Assembly: GCF_002914525.1 (NCBI RefSeq)
Contig: NZ_LODW01000070.1
Coordinates: forward strand, 186,001-250,000
Reading direction: 5' to 3'
Source of the DNA: Rhizobium hidalgonense
GTDB lineage: Bacteria; Pseudomonadota; Alphaproteobacteria; Rhizobiales; Rhizobiaceae
Length of the DNA stretch: 64,000 nucleotides
The notes beneath the pieces were generated by a model that searched no databases, was not told the DNA's origin, and saw nothing but the letters and a program-made list of their open reading frames with translations. Made by a program: the position numbers and the translations under genes. Shown in pieces: positions 27,369-35,949 of the stretch (position 1 is the first letter of the stretch; the number at the start of each line of letters is the position of its first letter).

Positions 27369-27408
27369 AAAGCGCGTCGCATAAAACGTGATTCATACGA
27401 CGCGCTTT
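27369..27408. terminator. Bidirectional hairpin between convergent genes
   Basis: AAAGCGCGTCG (27369-27379) and CGACGCGCTTT (27398-27408) form a perfect 11-base stem with an 18-base loop. It lies between the Sel1 gene and the convergent MCP-like gene, and its right arm touches that gene's stop codon. It may end transcription from both sides; the sequence also looks like a dispersed rhizobial repeat. Confidence 0.6.
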
Positions 27409-29146
27409 AGAAAAGCGCGTCGGCGAAAAGATCCTCGTCGTTTTCGGCTTTGACGGTCTCGGCGGGCGCCGGGGTGCTTTCTTCTCTCGCCGGAATGATG
27501 TCGCGATGGATATTGCGCTCCTGGGCCATGGTGTAGTGCTTGAAGATCTGGCGGTCGAGCGGCGCGATCACGTCCGTGAGATCGGAGATATCGGCGATCT
27601 CACTGCCGGCAACGGCTTCGAGCAGGTCGGCGCAGCGGGCAAGGACGTCGCCGAGATCGCGCTGGAAGTCGAGCTTGCCGATCAGCAGGCTGATCTTGGT
27701 GGCGACCTCGCGGCCGTTTTCGGCGAGAATCTTGAGCTCGTTTTCCATCACATTGGCTGCGGAGCGGATGTTGCCGACGGCCGACGTCAGGCTCTCTCCA
27801 AGGCCGCCGGCCCCGGTATCAGCGGCCGGGGCGACGTTCCCGGCTGCGGCTTCGAGCGCCGGGAGGCCGCTGACGATGGCGTCGGCGGAATCGTCGAGCT
27901 TGCCCGCGAAGATGCGCAGCTCGGCGGTGACGACGTTGATCGACCTGCCTTCCTCGCCAAGGCGGCTGCAGCGCAGGTTGGTATTCAAAGCCATATAATG
28001 GATGTCGGTCTTGACGGCGCGGATGTTGGCGATCGACTCGGAGAGCTTAGCCGCCGTGCCTGATGTCGACTGGCTCACCTGGTCGGCCTGCCGGCTTGCC
28101 ACGTCGACTTGCTTGACGATTTCGTGAGCGGCCGAGACGCTGGATTCCAGCGCGCGCATGAAGTTGCCGCCGGCTTCGCTGCTCTCACCGCTCATCTGGT
28201 CGCGCAGCTTGAGGATCTCCCGCATGTCGTGGTCGAAACTGGCGATCGTCTTGACGACATTCTCTGAATCCCGGTGGAAATTGGCGCACATGTCGCTCAT
28301 CTGCGCCGCGGTCAGATGGTGCACGACATTCTGCAGGCGCTTGCGCGCGCTGGCATCGAACTTCCCGCCCTCTTCGCCGGCGAAAAAATCCTCAAGTTGC
28401 GCAAGGGTGGCCTGCACGTGCTCGATGCGCTGACGGGTGATGTCGCCGATCTGCAGGGCAGACAGCGTCGAGGCGACCTTGCTCTGGACGCCTCGGGCAA
28501 TCGCGCCGACCTCGCGGGCGATGACGCCGAGATCTTTGCGGTGTTCGGCGATCTTGGCGGCATCGTCGCGCAGGGCTGCGGCGACGGCCGGAACTGTATC
28601 GGCGTAACCCTTGGAGACGCTGGCGCCGAAGGAGGCGGCAAGTTTGACCTCCTTGTCGAGGCTGTCGAGATGCGTGGCGAACCGGTTGACCTCATCGGTG
28701 CCGGAATAAATCCGCTCGAGGATCTCCTGTGCGAAGCCGGCGAATTCGGCAAGACCGGCGCCGGTGATCTTCACGGTGACGGCGAAGGTTCTGAGATAAC
28801 GCATCGTCTCCTGCATGTCGGAGACGTGCTTGCGCAGCTCTCTGCCCGTCTGCGCCAGCGAGACGAGCGCCTGCTGGCGGTTTGCCTCGGTGATCGCCGT
28901 CAGGCTTTCCACCGTGGCGCGGAGATCGGCGCTGGTATCGCTCGACTCCGTATTGTCGAGCGCCATGCTGACGCTCTCGAGAGAATTCAACAGGCGGTTG
29001 AGAACATCCATCATCGAAAGCAGCACGGTGCTGCCTTCGCGAAAACGTTCCTCGACCTTGCTGCGGGCGGATTCCAGAGTCAGGCTGATGTCCCGTCCGG
29101 ATGTGTAGGCTGCAGCGGTCGGTGTTACCAGAGCGTGTGCCAACAT
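27407..29146 (-). CDS. Soluble methyl-accepting-chemotaxis-like protein with degenerate signalling tip
   Basis: 579 residues, almost entirely alpha-helical heptad sequence with no transmembrane segment and no recognisable sensor domain. Near residues 385-425 it reads DIHYMALNTNLRCSRLGEEG and then RSINVVTAELRIFAGKLDDS. This parallels the MCP hairpin tip (QTNLLALNAAIEAARAGE...GRGFAVVA.EVR.LA) but with key substitutions. The C terminus is acidic (NDEDLFADALF). It could be a cytoplasmic chemoreceptor relative that no longer binds CheA/CheW normally. Its stop coincides with a hairpin, and a cheB scrap lies upstream. Confidence 0.7.
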   Translation of the reverse strand: MLAHALVTPTAAAYTSGRDISLTLESARSKVEERFREGSTVLLSMMDVLNRLLNSLESVSMALDNTESSDTSADLRATVESLTAITEANRQQALVSLAQTGRELRKHVSDMQETMRYLRTFAVTVKITGAGLAEFAGFAQEILERIYSGTDEVNRFATHLDSLDKEVKLAASFGASVSKGYADTVPAVAAALRDDAAKIAEHRKDLGVIAREVGAIARGVQSKVASTLSALQIGDITRQRIEHVQATLAQLEDFFAGEEGGKFDASARKRLQNVVHHLTAAQMSDMCANFHRDSENVVKTIASFDHDMREILKLRDQMSGESSEAGGNFMRALESSVSAAHEIVKQVDVASRQADQVSQSTSGTAAKLSESIANIRAVKTDIHYMALNTNLRCSRLGEEGRSINVVTAELRIFAGKLDDSADAIVSGLPALEAAAGNVAPAADTGAGGLGESLTSAVGNIRSAANVMENELKILAENGREVATKISLLIGKLDFQRDLGDVLARCADLLEAVAGSEIADISDLTDVIAPLDRQIFKHYTMAQERNIHRDIIPAREESTPAPAETVKAENDEDLFADALF

Positions 29147-29600
29147 CTATACCTTTTCTTAAAGCCCATGCTTATCAGACTCTATTTCTACGAGCAGGGT
29201 GGAAACGCCCGGTAAACGCGCCAGACTCGTCAGCGTTGTGATTAACGAAACATGTGGATGGCGCGCCGTCCGAACCTCGTAGCTGGTGAATAGTGCTTAA
29301 CCTACTGCTTTTAAAGGAGGCGATCGCCAAGGGCGGCGTCGACCGTCCTGCCGCTCGATCAGATCGCTCGCGAAGTGCTGATGACGCAGCAGAAGTTCTA
29401 AGATCGGCTTCACGGGAACCGACCGCTGCCGGCGGTTTCCGGCGCTGCAGGGCAGCCATGCGCGCGTCCCCTTGAAATTTACCCGATTTTGTGGTCTTGA
29501 GGCCGCCAATCTATGCAGCGCTGCCTGTCATGCATGTTCAGGGACACTTCCCGCCCCTGGCAGCGCGCACCTCGTATCAGTCCCAAGGAAAATTGCGCCG
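29147..29600. other. Gene-poor interval between the MCP-like gene and the inositol-phosphatase-family gene
   Basis: 454 bases holding the divergent promoters of the two flanking genes and, at 29311-29401, a short remnant resembling the CheB C terminus. No other coding or RNA gene was recognised. No clear promoter hexamers were found. Confidence 0.55.
29311..29401 (+). pseudogene. Remnant of the C terminus of a CheB-type methylesterase
   Basis: In one frame the plus strand reads LKEAIAKGGVDR; after a one-frame slip it continues VLPLDQIAREVLMTQQKF and then a stop codon at 29399. Joined, this matches the well-known end of CheB proteins (EAIxxGAVDxVLPLxxIxxxI). Only about 30 codons survive and they are frameshifted, so it is non-functional. 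It lies beside the MCP-like gene, suggesting that a chemotaxis locus once stood here. The identification rests on a short match. Confidence 0.55.
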
Positions 29601-30401
29601 ATGGCCCGTTCAGCTCTTCTCAATGTCATGGTTCAGGCTGCCCTCAAGGCAGGAAAATCGCTGGGGCGTGATTTCGGCGAAGTGCAGAACCTGCAGGTTT
29701 CCGTCAAGGGACCGGGCGATTTCGTTTCCACCGCCGACCGCAAGGCCGAAAAGATCGTCAGGGAAGAGCTGCTCAAGGCGCGCCCGACCTATGGCTTCCT
29801 CGGGGAGGAAAGCGAGGAGATCAAAGGCACGGACGGCGCGCATCGCTGGATCGTCGACCCGCTCGACGGCACGACGAATTTCCTGCACGGCATCCCGGCC
29901 TTCGCCGTTTCGATCGCGCTCGAACGCAATGGCGAAATTGTTGCCGCCGTCATCTTCAATCCGGCGACCGATGAGCTCTATACCGCCGAGCGCGGCGGCG
30001 GCGCCTTCCTCAACGACCGGCGTCTGCGGGTCGCCGCGCGCCGCGCGCTTTCGGATTGCGTCATCGGCTGCGGCGTGCCGGCGCTCGGCAAGCGCAATCA
30101 CGGCAAGTTCCTGGTCGAGCTTCGCCACGTGATGGGCGAGGTGGCGGGCATCCGCCGCTTGGGATCGCCGACGCTCGATCTCGCCTATGTCGCCGCCGGA
30201 CGTTTCGACGGTTTCTGGGAAGCCGAGCTTGCGCCGTGGGACATGGCAGCCGGCATCCTGCTCATCCGCGAAGCCGGCGGGTTCGCCACCGATTGGGACG
30301 GCGGGACGGCCATTCTGGAGAGCGGCGCGATCGTCGCCGGCAACGAAGCCATCCACAAGGCGCTGATCGAAGTCGTCAAGCGACCGATTCCCGCCAAATA
30401 G
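29601..30401 (+). CDS. Inositol monophosphatase-family enzyme
   Basis: 266 residues from the ATG at 29601; the open frame extends upstream but the family alignment begins here (MARSALLNVMVQAALKAGKS). The metal-binding motifs are intact: GEES (Glu70), DPLDGTTNF (Asp86, Asp89, residues 86-94), and WDMAAG in the second half. The family is Mg2+-dependent and Li+-sensitive and includes SuhB. Substrates may be inositol-1-phosphate or other sugar phosphates. The gene stands alone. Confidence 0.9.
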   Translation: MARSALLNVMVQAALKAGKSLGRDFGEVQNLQVSVKGPGDFVSTADRKAEKIVREELLKARPTYGFLGEESEEIKGTDGAHRWIVDPLDGTTNFLHGIPAFAVSIALERNGEIVAAVIFNPATDELYTAERGGGAFLNDRRLRVAARRALSDCVIGCGVPALGKRNHGKFLVELRHVMGEVAGIRRLGSPTLDLAYVAAGRFDGFWEAELAPWDMAAGILLIREAGGFATDWDGGTAILESGAIVAGNEAIHKALIEVVKRPIPAK

Positions 30402-30513
30402 GCGAGTGAAAATCCGGCTGTTGTAAAGTCACGGTTTTCGCCTCGGCATACTTCAATTCGGCACAATGTTGCTCTAGTCTCCGCGCGTAATGACTCCGGA
30501 GGCAGCGGACCCT

Positions 30514-31617
30514 ATGGAAAATGTGAATGTGGCGGAGATCGGCTCCACCGAAAAGACGGCCGGCGGTTATGCCTACAGGCTTTCGAGCCCCATGCCCTTC
30601 CTCTGGACGATGCTGCTTTTCCTCGTCATCGTCGGCTTTATCGCTGCCATCCTCTTCCGGCAGACGCAAACCGCCTTCATGCACAATCCGGGCCTTAACG
30701 GCCTGATCGTCGGCGTTCTCGCAGTCGGAATCATTCTTGTTTTCAGCCATGTGCTGGCGCTTCGCCCCGAAGTGCGCTGGTTCAATTCGTTCCGCGCCGC
30801 CGGCAGCGCCGACAAGGTCAACCGCAATCCGCGGCTGCTCGCGCCGATGCGGGCGCTGATCGGCAGCCGCAAGTCCTCGGTCGCGCTTTCGACGACGGCG
30901 CTGCGCTCGATCCTCGATTCGGTTGCCAGCCGCCTCGACGAATCGCGCGACGTCTCGCGCTATCTCATCGGTCTCCTTGTCTTCCTCGGTCTGCTCGGTA
31001 CCTTCTGGGGCCTGATCGGCACGATCGGTTCGATCAGCATGGTCATCCAGTCGCTCGATGCCGGCTCGAACGGGACGGGGGATGTGCTCTCAGCGCTGAA
31101 GGAAGGGCTTTCCACGCCGCTTTCGGGCATGGGTCAGGCTTTCTCCTCCTCGCTGCTCGGCCTTTCCGGTTCGCTCATTCTCGGCTTCCTCGATCTTCAG
31201 GCCGGCCGCGCGCAGAACCGTTTCTACATGGAGCTGGAAAACTGGCTGTCCTCGGTCACCGATGTCGGGTCCGATCTGGCGCCGGCCCTCGACGCCGTTG
31301 CAGGCGCTTCCTCGGACGACATGCGCGCTCTCTCCGAACATCTGCGCAAGGTCTCCGAAGAAGGCGGCGCCGGCAGCCAGCGCTCCGTCGCCGCCATGGC
31401 CAGCCTTGCCGAAGGTATTCAGGGCCTGGTCAAGAACATGCGCAACGAGCAGCAGATGCTGCGCGACTGGATCGAGGCACAGCAGGACGAGGCCAAGGCG
31501 ATGCGCCGCACGCTCGACCGGCTTGCCGAACGCATCGGCACGCAGGAGCGCGCCAGCGACCGGGGCGAGCGCATGCGCGAACGCGCCAGCCAGGCAGAAA
31601 AGAGCGAGGGCAAGTAA
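30514..31617 (+). CDS. MotA/TolQ/ExbB-type proton-channel family protein
   Basis: 367 residues from the ATG at 30514 (GGAGG 11 bases upstream); ATG at 30490 is the alternative. Membrane segments are visible at MPFLWTMLLFLVIVGFIAAI, LIVGVLAVGIILVFSHVLAL, YLIGLLVFLGLLGTFWGLIG and GQAFSSSLLGLSGSLILGF. The LGTFWGLIGT / GLSTPLSGMGQAFSSS region is the MotA/TolQ/ExbB signature. A hydrophilic coiled-coil tail (~240-367) is unusual for ExbB. It is paired with the OmpA-domain gene 3 bases downstream, giving a stator-like complex not near flagellar or tol genes. Confidence 0.8.
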   Translation: MENVNVAEIGSTEKTAGGYAYRLSSPMPFLWTMLLFLVIVGFIAAILFRQTQTAFMHNPGLNGLIVGVLAVGIILVFSHVLALRPEVRWFNSFRAAGSADKVNRNPRLLAPMRALIGSRKSSVALSTTALRSILDSVASRLDESRDVSRYLIGLLVFLGLLGTFWGLIGTIGSISMVIQSLDAGSNGTGDVLSALKEGLSTPLSGMGQAFSSSLLGLSGSLILGFLDLQAGRAQNRFYMELENWLSSVTDVGSDLAPALDAVAGASSDDMRALSEHLRKVSEEGGAGSQRSVAAMASLAEGIQGLVKNMRNEQQMLRDWIEAQQDEAKAMRRTLDRLAERIGTQERASDRGERMRERASQAEKSEGK

Positions 31618-31620
31618 GCC

Positions 31621-32652
31621 ATGGCTCTTGCCCGCAACCGGCGCCGTGAACGCACGGTGGATTATTGGCCGGGCTTCGTCGATGCGCTGTCGACGCTGCT
31701 CATCTCGATCATGTTCGTGCTGACGGTCTTCGTCGTCGGGCAGTTCATCCTCAGCCGCGAGATCACCGGACGTGATGAGGTGCTCAGTCGCCTCAACAGC
31801 CAGATCAACGAGTTGACGCAGCTTCTTGCGCTTGAAAAGGGCAGCAATCAGGACCTCCAGGATTCGGTTGCCAATCTGCAGGCTTCGCTCGCCAGTGCCG
31901 AGGGCGATCGTTCGCGGCTGCAAGCATTGCTGAATGCCGGGTCCGGCGGCCAGGACGTAGCACAGAAGAAGATCGGCTCGATGACACAGGAGCTCGACGA
32001 GCAGAAGCAGGTGAGCGAGCGGGCGCTGAGCCAGGTCGAACTCTTGAACCAGCAGATTGCAGCACTTCGCAGCCAGATCGCCGCCGTCGAAGCAGCCCTT
32101 CAGGCTTCGGAGGAGAAAGACCGGGTCTCGCAGACCAAGATCGCCGATCTCGGCAGCCGCCTCAACGTTGCGCTCGCCGCCCGCGTGCAGGAGCTGAACC
32201 GTTACCGTTCCGACTTCTTCGGCCGCCTGCGCGAGATCCTTTCGGACCGCGAGAATATCCGCATCGTCGGCGACCGGTTCGTCTTCCAATCGGAAGTGCT
32301 GTTTCCCTCGGGCGGCGCTGATCTCAACCCCGAGGGGCAGACCGAAATGGGCAAACTCGCGGCCGCCCTTCTCGATCTCTCCAAGGAGATTCCACCGGAG
32401 ATCAACTGGGTGCTGCGCGTCGACGGCCATACCGACAATGTGCCGCTTGCCGGGACCGGCCGCTATCGCGACAATTGGGAACTCTCCTCGGCGCGCGCGA
32501 TTTCGGTTGTCAAGTTCCTGATTGCACAGGGTGTGCCAGCCGACCGGCTGGTTGCCGCCGGCTTCGGCGAGTTCCAGCCGATTGCGCCCGGCGACACGCC
32601 GGATGCACGCTCCACCAACCGCCGCATCGAGCTGAAGCTGACCGAGAAATGA
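31621..32652 (+). CDS. OmpA/MotB-domain peptidoglycan-binding protein
   Basis: 343 residues. One N-terminal membrane segment follows a basic stretch (VDALSTLLISIMFVLTVFVV, residues ~21-40, with the acidic Asp21 placed as in MotB). A coiled coil spans ~55-190. The OmpA-like domain (~215-340) carries VDGHTDNVPL and STNRRIELKL, the motifs that bind diaminopimelate in peptidoglycan. Its partner is the MotA/TolQ-like protein upstream; together they probably form a proton-driven, wall-anchored complex. It is not a canonical MotB or Pal. Confidence 0.85.
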   Translation: MALARNRRRERTVDYWPGFVDALSTLLISIMFVLTVFVVGQFILSREITGRDEVLSRLNSQINELTQLLALEKGSNQDLQDSVANLQASLASAEGDRSRLQALLNAGSGGQDVAQKKIGSMTQELDEQKQVSERALSQVELLNQQIAALRSQIAAVEAALQASEEKDRVSQTKIADLGSRLNVALAARVQELNRYRSDFFGRLREILSDRENIRIVGDRFVFQSEVLFPSGGADLNPEGQTEMGKLAAALLDLSKEIPPEINWVLRVDGHTDNVPLAGTGRYRDNWELSSARAISVVKFLIAQGVPADRLVAAGFGEFQPIAPGDTPDARSTNRRIELKLTEK

Positions 32653-33903
32653 TCAGCCCGGCGTGGCTCGCCGCGCTTCGTTCAGCCGGGCGGTGAGAAA
32701 GTCACGCACGGCGGAGCTGTCACTGAGACCGATTGCGTTCAAATAGGCGTCGACTGCTGCGGCATCGTCTCCTGCTCGTGCCAGAAGAAAGGCCCGTACG
32801 GCCCAATAGGGTTGATAGGCCGCGGTATCGCGCGGATCGAGCCTGTCGAGTTGCTCCAGGCCGGCGGAGGCGCTCAATGCCCTGCCGAGCACTGCCGCTT
32901 GGGCGACGCGTGCGCCGAGCGTGGGTTTCATCGTCACCAGCGCCGCGTAGAGTGTCGTCAACGCCTGCCAGTCGGTCGTTCCCGAAAGCCGGCGCGCCGC
33001 ATGCACGGATTGGATCGCAGCCTGGCACTGAAAAGGACCGAAACGGTCGAAATCTCCGGCCTTTCGCAGCAGTGCATCCGCCTCGGTGATCATGTTCACG
33101 TTCCAGGCCGCCGTATCCTGCTCGTCCAGCGGTACATAGCGGCCATTAAAGTCGCGCCGGGCGCTGCGGCGAGCTTCGCAGTGAAGCATCAGCGACAGGA
33201 GGCCCATCGCTTCCGGTTCATCGGGCAACACCGCCAGCAGCGCGCGGCCGAGCCAGATCGCTTCGCCGGCAAGCGAATGGCGCTCTTCCTCGCCGTCGAG
33301 ACCGTCCCACCCGAGGCCGTAGGCGGCGTAGATCGCCGAAGGTACGGCAGCGAGCCGCTTCGGAAGGGCGTGGCGAGCGGGAACGTCGAAGGGAATGCCG
33401 GCATCGCGGATCTTCACTTTGGCCCGCACCAGCCGCTGGCTCATCGCCTCCGGTGAAACAACGAATGCTCGTGCGATGGTTTTCGCCTCGATACCGAGAA
33501 CGGTCTGCAGCATCAGCGCCGTATGCACGGAGCTGTCGATGGCAGGATGAGTGCAGACGAAGAGCAGCTTCAGCCGCTCGTCGGGAAAGAGGGCGTGGCC
33601 GGTCTCGTTCATGCGTTCCTCCGCCTCCTCGAAGGCGACCCTTATCGTCGTTTGCGCGTTGGCCGCGACGGTGCGGTGACGGGCCGCCTGAGTCAGGTTG
33701 CGACGTGCGGCCACCAGCAGCCAGGCTTCCGGCTTGTCGGGTACGCCCCGCTCGGGCCAGACGCGAAGAGCCGAAGCCAGCGCTTCCGACAATGCGTCTT
33801 CCGCCGCCGGCACATCACGCGAGTGGGCGGCAAGGAAGGCGATCAGCTTGCCGTAGGACTGACGCGCCACCTGTTCGGCGGCGCGTCCGGCATCGGGCGG
33901 CAT
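32653..33903 (-). CDS. ECF sigma factor of the long, TPR-extended type (ECF42-like)
   Basis: 416 residues. Sigma regions 2 and 4 occupy the first ~190 residues (YGKLIAFLAAHSRDVPAAEDA; GIEAKTIARAFVVSPEAMSQRLVRAK), followed by a long C-terminal helical domain typical of the group (DUF6596 plus TPR-like). This ECF type has no anti-sigma factor; the C-terminal extension is thought to control it, and it is conserved next to YCII/DGPF genes. The YCII gene upstream on the same strand fits that pattern exactly. Confidence 0.9.
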   Translation of the reverse strand: MPPDAGRAAEQVARQSYGKLIAFLAAHSRDVPAAEDALSEALASALRVWPERGVPDKPEAWLLVAARRNLTQAARHRTVAANAQTTIRVAFEEAEERMNETGHALFPDERLKLLFVCTHPAIDSSVHTALMLQTVLGIEAKTIARAFVVSPEAMSQRLVRAKVKIRDAGIPFDVPARHALPKRLAAVPSAIYAAYGLGWDGLDGEEERHSLAGEAIWLGRALLAVLPDEPEAMGLLSLMLHCEARRSARRDFNGRYVPLDEQDTAAWNVNMITEADALLRKAGDFDRFGPFQCQAAIQSVHAARRLSGTTDWQALTTLYAALVTMKPTLGARVAQAAVLGRALSASAGLEQLDRLDPRDTAAYQPYWAVRAFLLARAGDDAAAVDAYLNAIGLSDSSAVRDFLTARLNEARRATPG

Positions 33904-33910
33904 CGCAGAC

Positions 33911-34249
33911 TCACATCTGCAGGCGCGGGCGCACTTCGACCGAACCCTTGTCGGAGATCGGCACGCGGGTCGCCCATTCGAGTGCGGTGTCGATGTCGGG
34001 AACGTCGATCAGATAAAAGCCACCGAGCTGTTCCTTACCTTCCGGATAGGGACCGTCCTGAACGTCGTGATCCTCGCCTTTGCGGCGTATGACCGTGCCG
34101 GTCTCGGGCGCTGTCAATCCAGCGCCGCCGGTCATGATTCCTGCTTGGGCAAGCGCCTTGCTGTAGGCGACCCAGCCGTCGCGATAGGCGGGATCGTTGC
34201 GACGGGCGAAATCTTCGGGGGCTTCGCGGATGATGAGAGCATATTGCAT
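33911..34249 (-). CDS. YCII (DGPF-type) protein, partner of the ECF sigma gene
   Basis: 112 residues from the ATG at 34249, with AGGAG 6 bases upstream. It contains the DGPYPEGKEQLGGFYLIDVP motif (DGPF family, residues ~67-86) of YCII-domain proteins. It starts the two-gene unit ending in the ECF sigma gene (7-base gap). In studied ECF42 systems the DGPF genes are the direct targets of the sigma factor. Biochemical function unknown. Confidence 0.87.
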   Translation of the reverse strand: MQYALIIREAPEDFARRNDPAYRDGWVAYSKALAQAGIMTGGAGLTAPETGTVIRRKGEDHDVQDGPYPEGKEQLGGFYLIDVPDIDTALEWATRVPISDKGSVEVRPRLQM

Positions 34250-34503
34250 GGGAAACTCCTGATCTCGTTGTGGCGTTGATCCGGGCATCGCGACAGGGGA
34301 ATATCCCGTAGGTCGTGACGCCCGGTGGAGCGGTTCAGCCGTTCCGAGACAATGAGGCCAGACCAGCGGTCATTTCGACATGGTTTTCAACAATTCTGCA
34401 AAAAAGAAAAATGGCGCGAGCCACAGGCAAACAGGCCGGGCTCGAGGCGCCGGCTTATCGCGCGGAGGGGCAGGGCGGCGTTTTGCGCCGCCGCTGCTTC
34501 TGC

Positions 34504-34692
34504 TCAGGCTTCGGCCTTCGTCTGGTCGACGACGTCGGCGCTGGGCGTGTTCTTCTTGATCGATTCGATGGCACTCATGGCGGACGCCTTCGCCTTGTAG
34601 CCCTCGGAAAGGAACATGGTTTCCCCGTTCGATGCCTTGAAGCGGAAGCGGAACTCGCCGGCTTTATCCTTATAAACTTCGAATTTATACAT
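34504..34692 (-). CDS. YegP-family (DUF1508) small protein
   Basis: 62 residues: YKFEVYKDKAGEFRFRFKAS, then NGETMFLSEGYKAKASAMSAI, one DUF1508 repeat (E. coli YegP has two). The protein is small, beta-rich and of unknown function. The stop is followed by a GC-rich hairpin (GGCGGCG-TTTTG-CGCCGCC around 34472-34488). It stands alone between the YCII and TctC-like genes. Confidence 0.85.
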   Translation of the reverse strand: MYKFEVYKDKAGEFRFRFKASNGETMFLSEGYKAKASAMSAIESIKKNTPSADVVDQTKAEA

Positions 34693-34812
34693 GGATGTCT
34701 CCCGAAACGCTGAATTGCAACCATCAGCGTCAGGGAGGCTAGATCAAAATGGCGAGCTTTTCCACTGCCTTAATTAGAATTGGCTGCTTAGAGCGTTCTG
34801 CAGCCGCCGACG

Positions 34813-35805
34813 TCATTCCATCTGGATGTTTGCGCCTTTGACCACTGGGCCCCATTTGGCGAGCTCGGCCTTGACATGGGCGGCGAGTTCATCCGGCGTC
34901 GAGCCGACGATGGTGGCGCTGAATTCCTTCATCCGTTCGGCAACGGCGGGGTCGGCGAGCGCCTTTTTGGCCGAGGCGTTGAGGCGCGTCACAACCTCGT
35001 TCGGCGTCTTGGCCGGGGCGAAAAGCGCATTCCAGGTGTAGGTCTCATAACCCGGTATGCCTGACTCGGCGACCGTCGGCACATCGGGGAAGGAGGGCGC
35101 GCGTTTGGCCGTGGTCACCGCCAGCGCCCGTAGAGTGCCGGCCTTGATATGGCTCGATGACGAGGGCAGGTTGTCGAACATGATCGGCACCTGATTGCCG
35201 ATCACGTCGTTCAAGGCCGGGCCGGCGCCCTTATAGGGAATATGCTGCATGCTGACGCCAGCCATGGACTTGAACAGTTCGCCGGACAGATGCAGCGGCG
35301 TGCCGTTGCCCGACGAGGCATAGCTGTATTTGTCGGGCTCGGCCTTCAGCAGTGCGATCAGCTCCTGCACGGTCTTTGCCGGCAATTCCGGATTGACGAC
35401 CAGCACGTTCGGCACGACGACAAGCAGCGAGACCGGCGCGAAATCCTTCTCGGGATCATAGGGAGTCGATTTGAGGATCAGGGGATTGAGCGCGTGGGTC
35501 GCGACGGTGCCCATCAGAATGGTGTAGCCGTCGGGTTCTGCGCGGGCGACGTTGCCAGCGCCGAGATTGCCGCCGGCGCCGGCGACGTTCTGGACGATCA
35601 CCTGCTGGCCGAGATCCTCCGACATCTTCTGTGCGACGATGCGGGCAACCACATCGGTCGAGCCGCCGGCCGCGAAGGGCACGACCATGGTGATCGCCCG
35701 GTCGGGAAAATCCGCAGCCGCGGCAGACGCGCCTGATGCAAAGGCCGCAAGCAGACCGAACCCGAGCGCAAGGCCCGCACGTCGCGTCATATCGAAAAGC
35801 GCCAT
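34813..35805 (-). CDS. Tripartite tricarboxylate transporter substrate-binding protein (TctC/Bug family)
   Basis: 330 residues. A signal peptide covers residues ~1-30 (LALGFGLLAAFASGASA). The Bug-family core follows: FPDRAITMVVPFAAGGSTDVVARIVAQ, then VIVQNVAGAGGNLGAGNVARAEPDGYT. These periplasmic proteins bind carboxylates such as citrate or aromatic acids. No TctA or TctB membrane gene is adjacent, so it is a solitary binding protein, common in proteobacteria. Confidence 0.9.
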   Translation of the reverse strand: MALFDMTRRAGLALGFGLLAAFASGASAAAADFPDRAITMVVPFAAGGSTDVVARIVAQKMSEDLGQQVIVQNVAGAGGNLGAGNVARAEPDGYTILMGTVATHALNPLILKSTPYDPEKDFAPVSLLVVVPNVLVVNPELPAKTVQELIALLKAEPDKYSYASSGNGTPLHLSGELFKSMAGVSMQHIPYKGAGPALNDVIGNQVPIMFDNLPSSSSHIKAGTLRALAVTTAKRAPSFPDVPTVAESGIPGYETYTWNALFAPAKTPNEVVTRLNASAKKALADPAVAERMKEFSATIVGSTPDELAAHVKAELAKWGPVVKGANIQME

Positions 35806-35949
35806 TCCTATCTTCTCCCAAGAATTTCAACAGCGATATCCCCACCCCGGGGCATGAAGAGGGTAGGGCAGGAGACGCGAATGACAACCGCGGGCAGGCG
35901 CGTGAGAGGTCAGACTTTAGTCGCTATCGGCGGAGAAGCGCATGGCGGC

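Noticed and set aside
30514..32652. Zorya anti-phage system (ZorA/ZorB) suggested by the MotA-like and OmpA-like pair
   Set aside because: No ZorC, ZorD or ZorE gene is adjacent; the neighbours are core metabolic and sigma genes. The pair is better treated as a conserved chromosomal stator-like complex.
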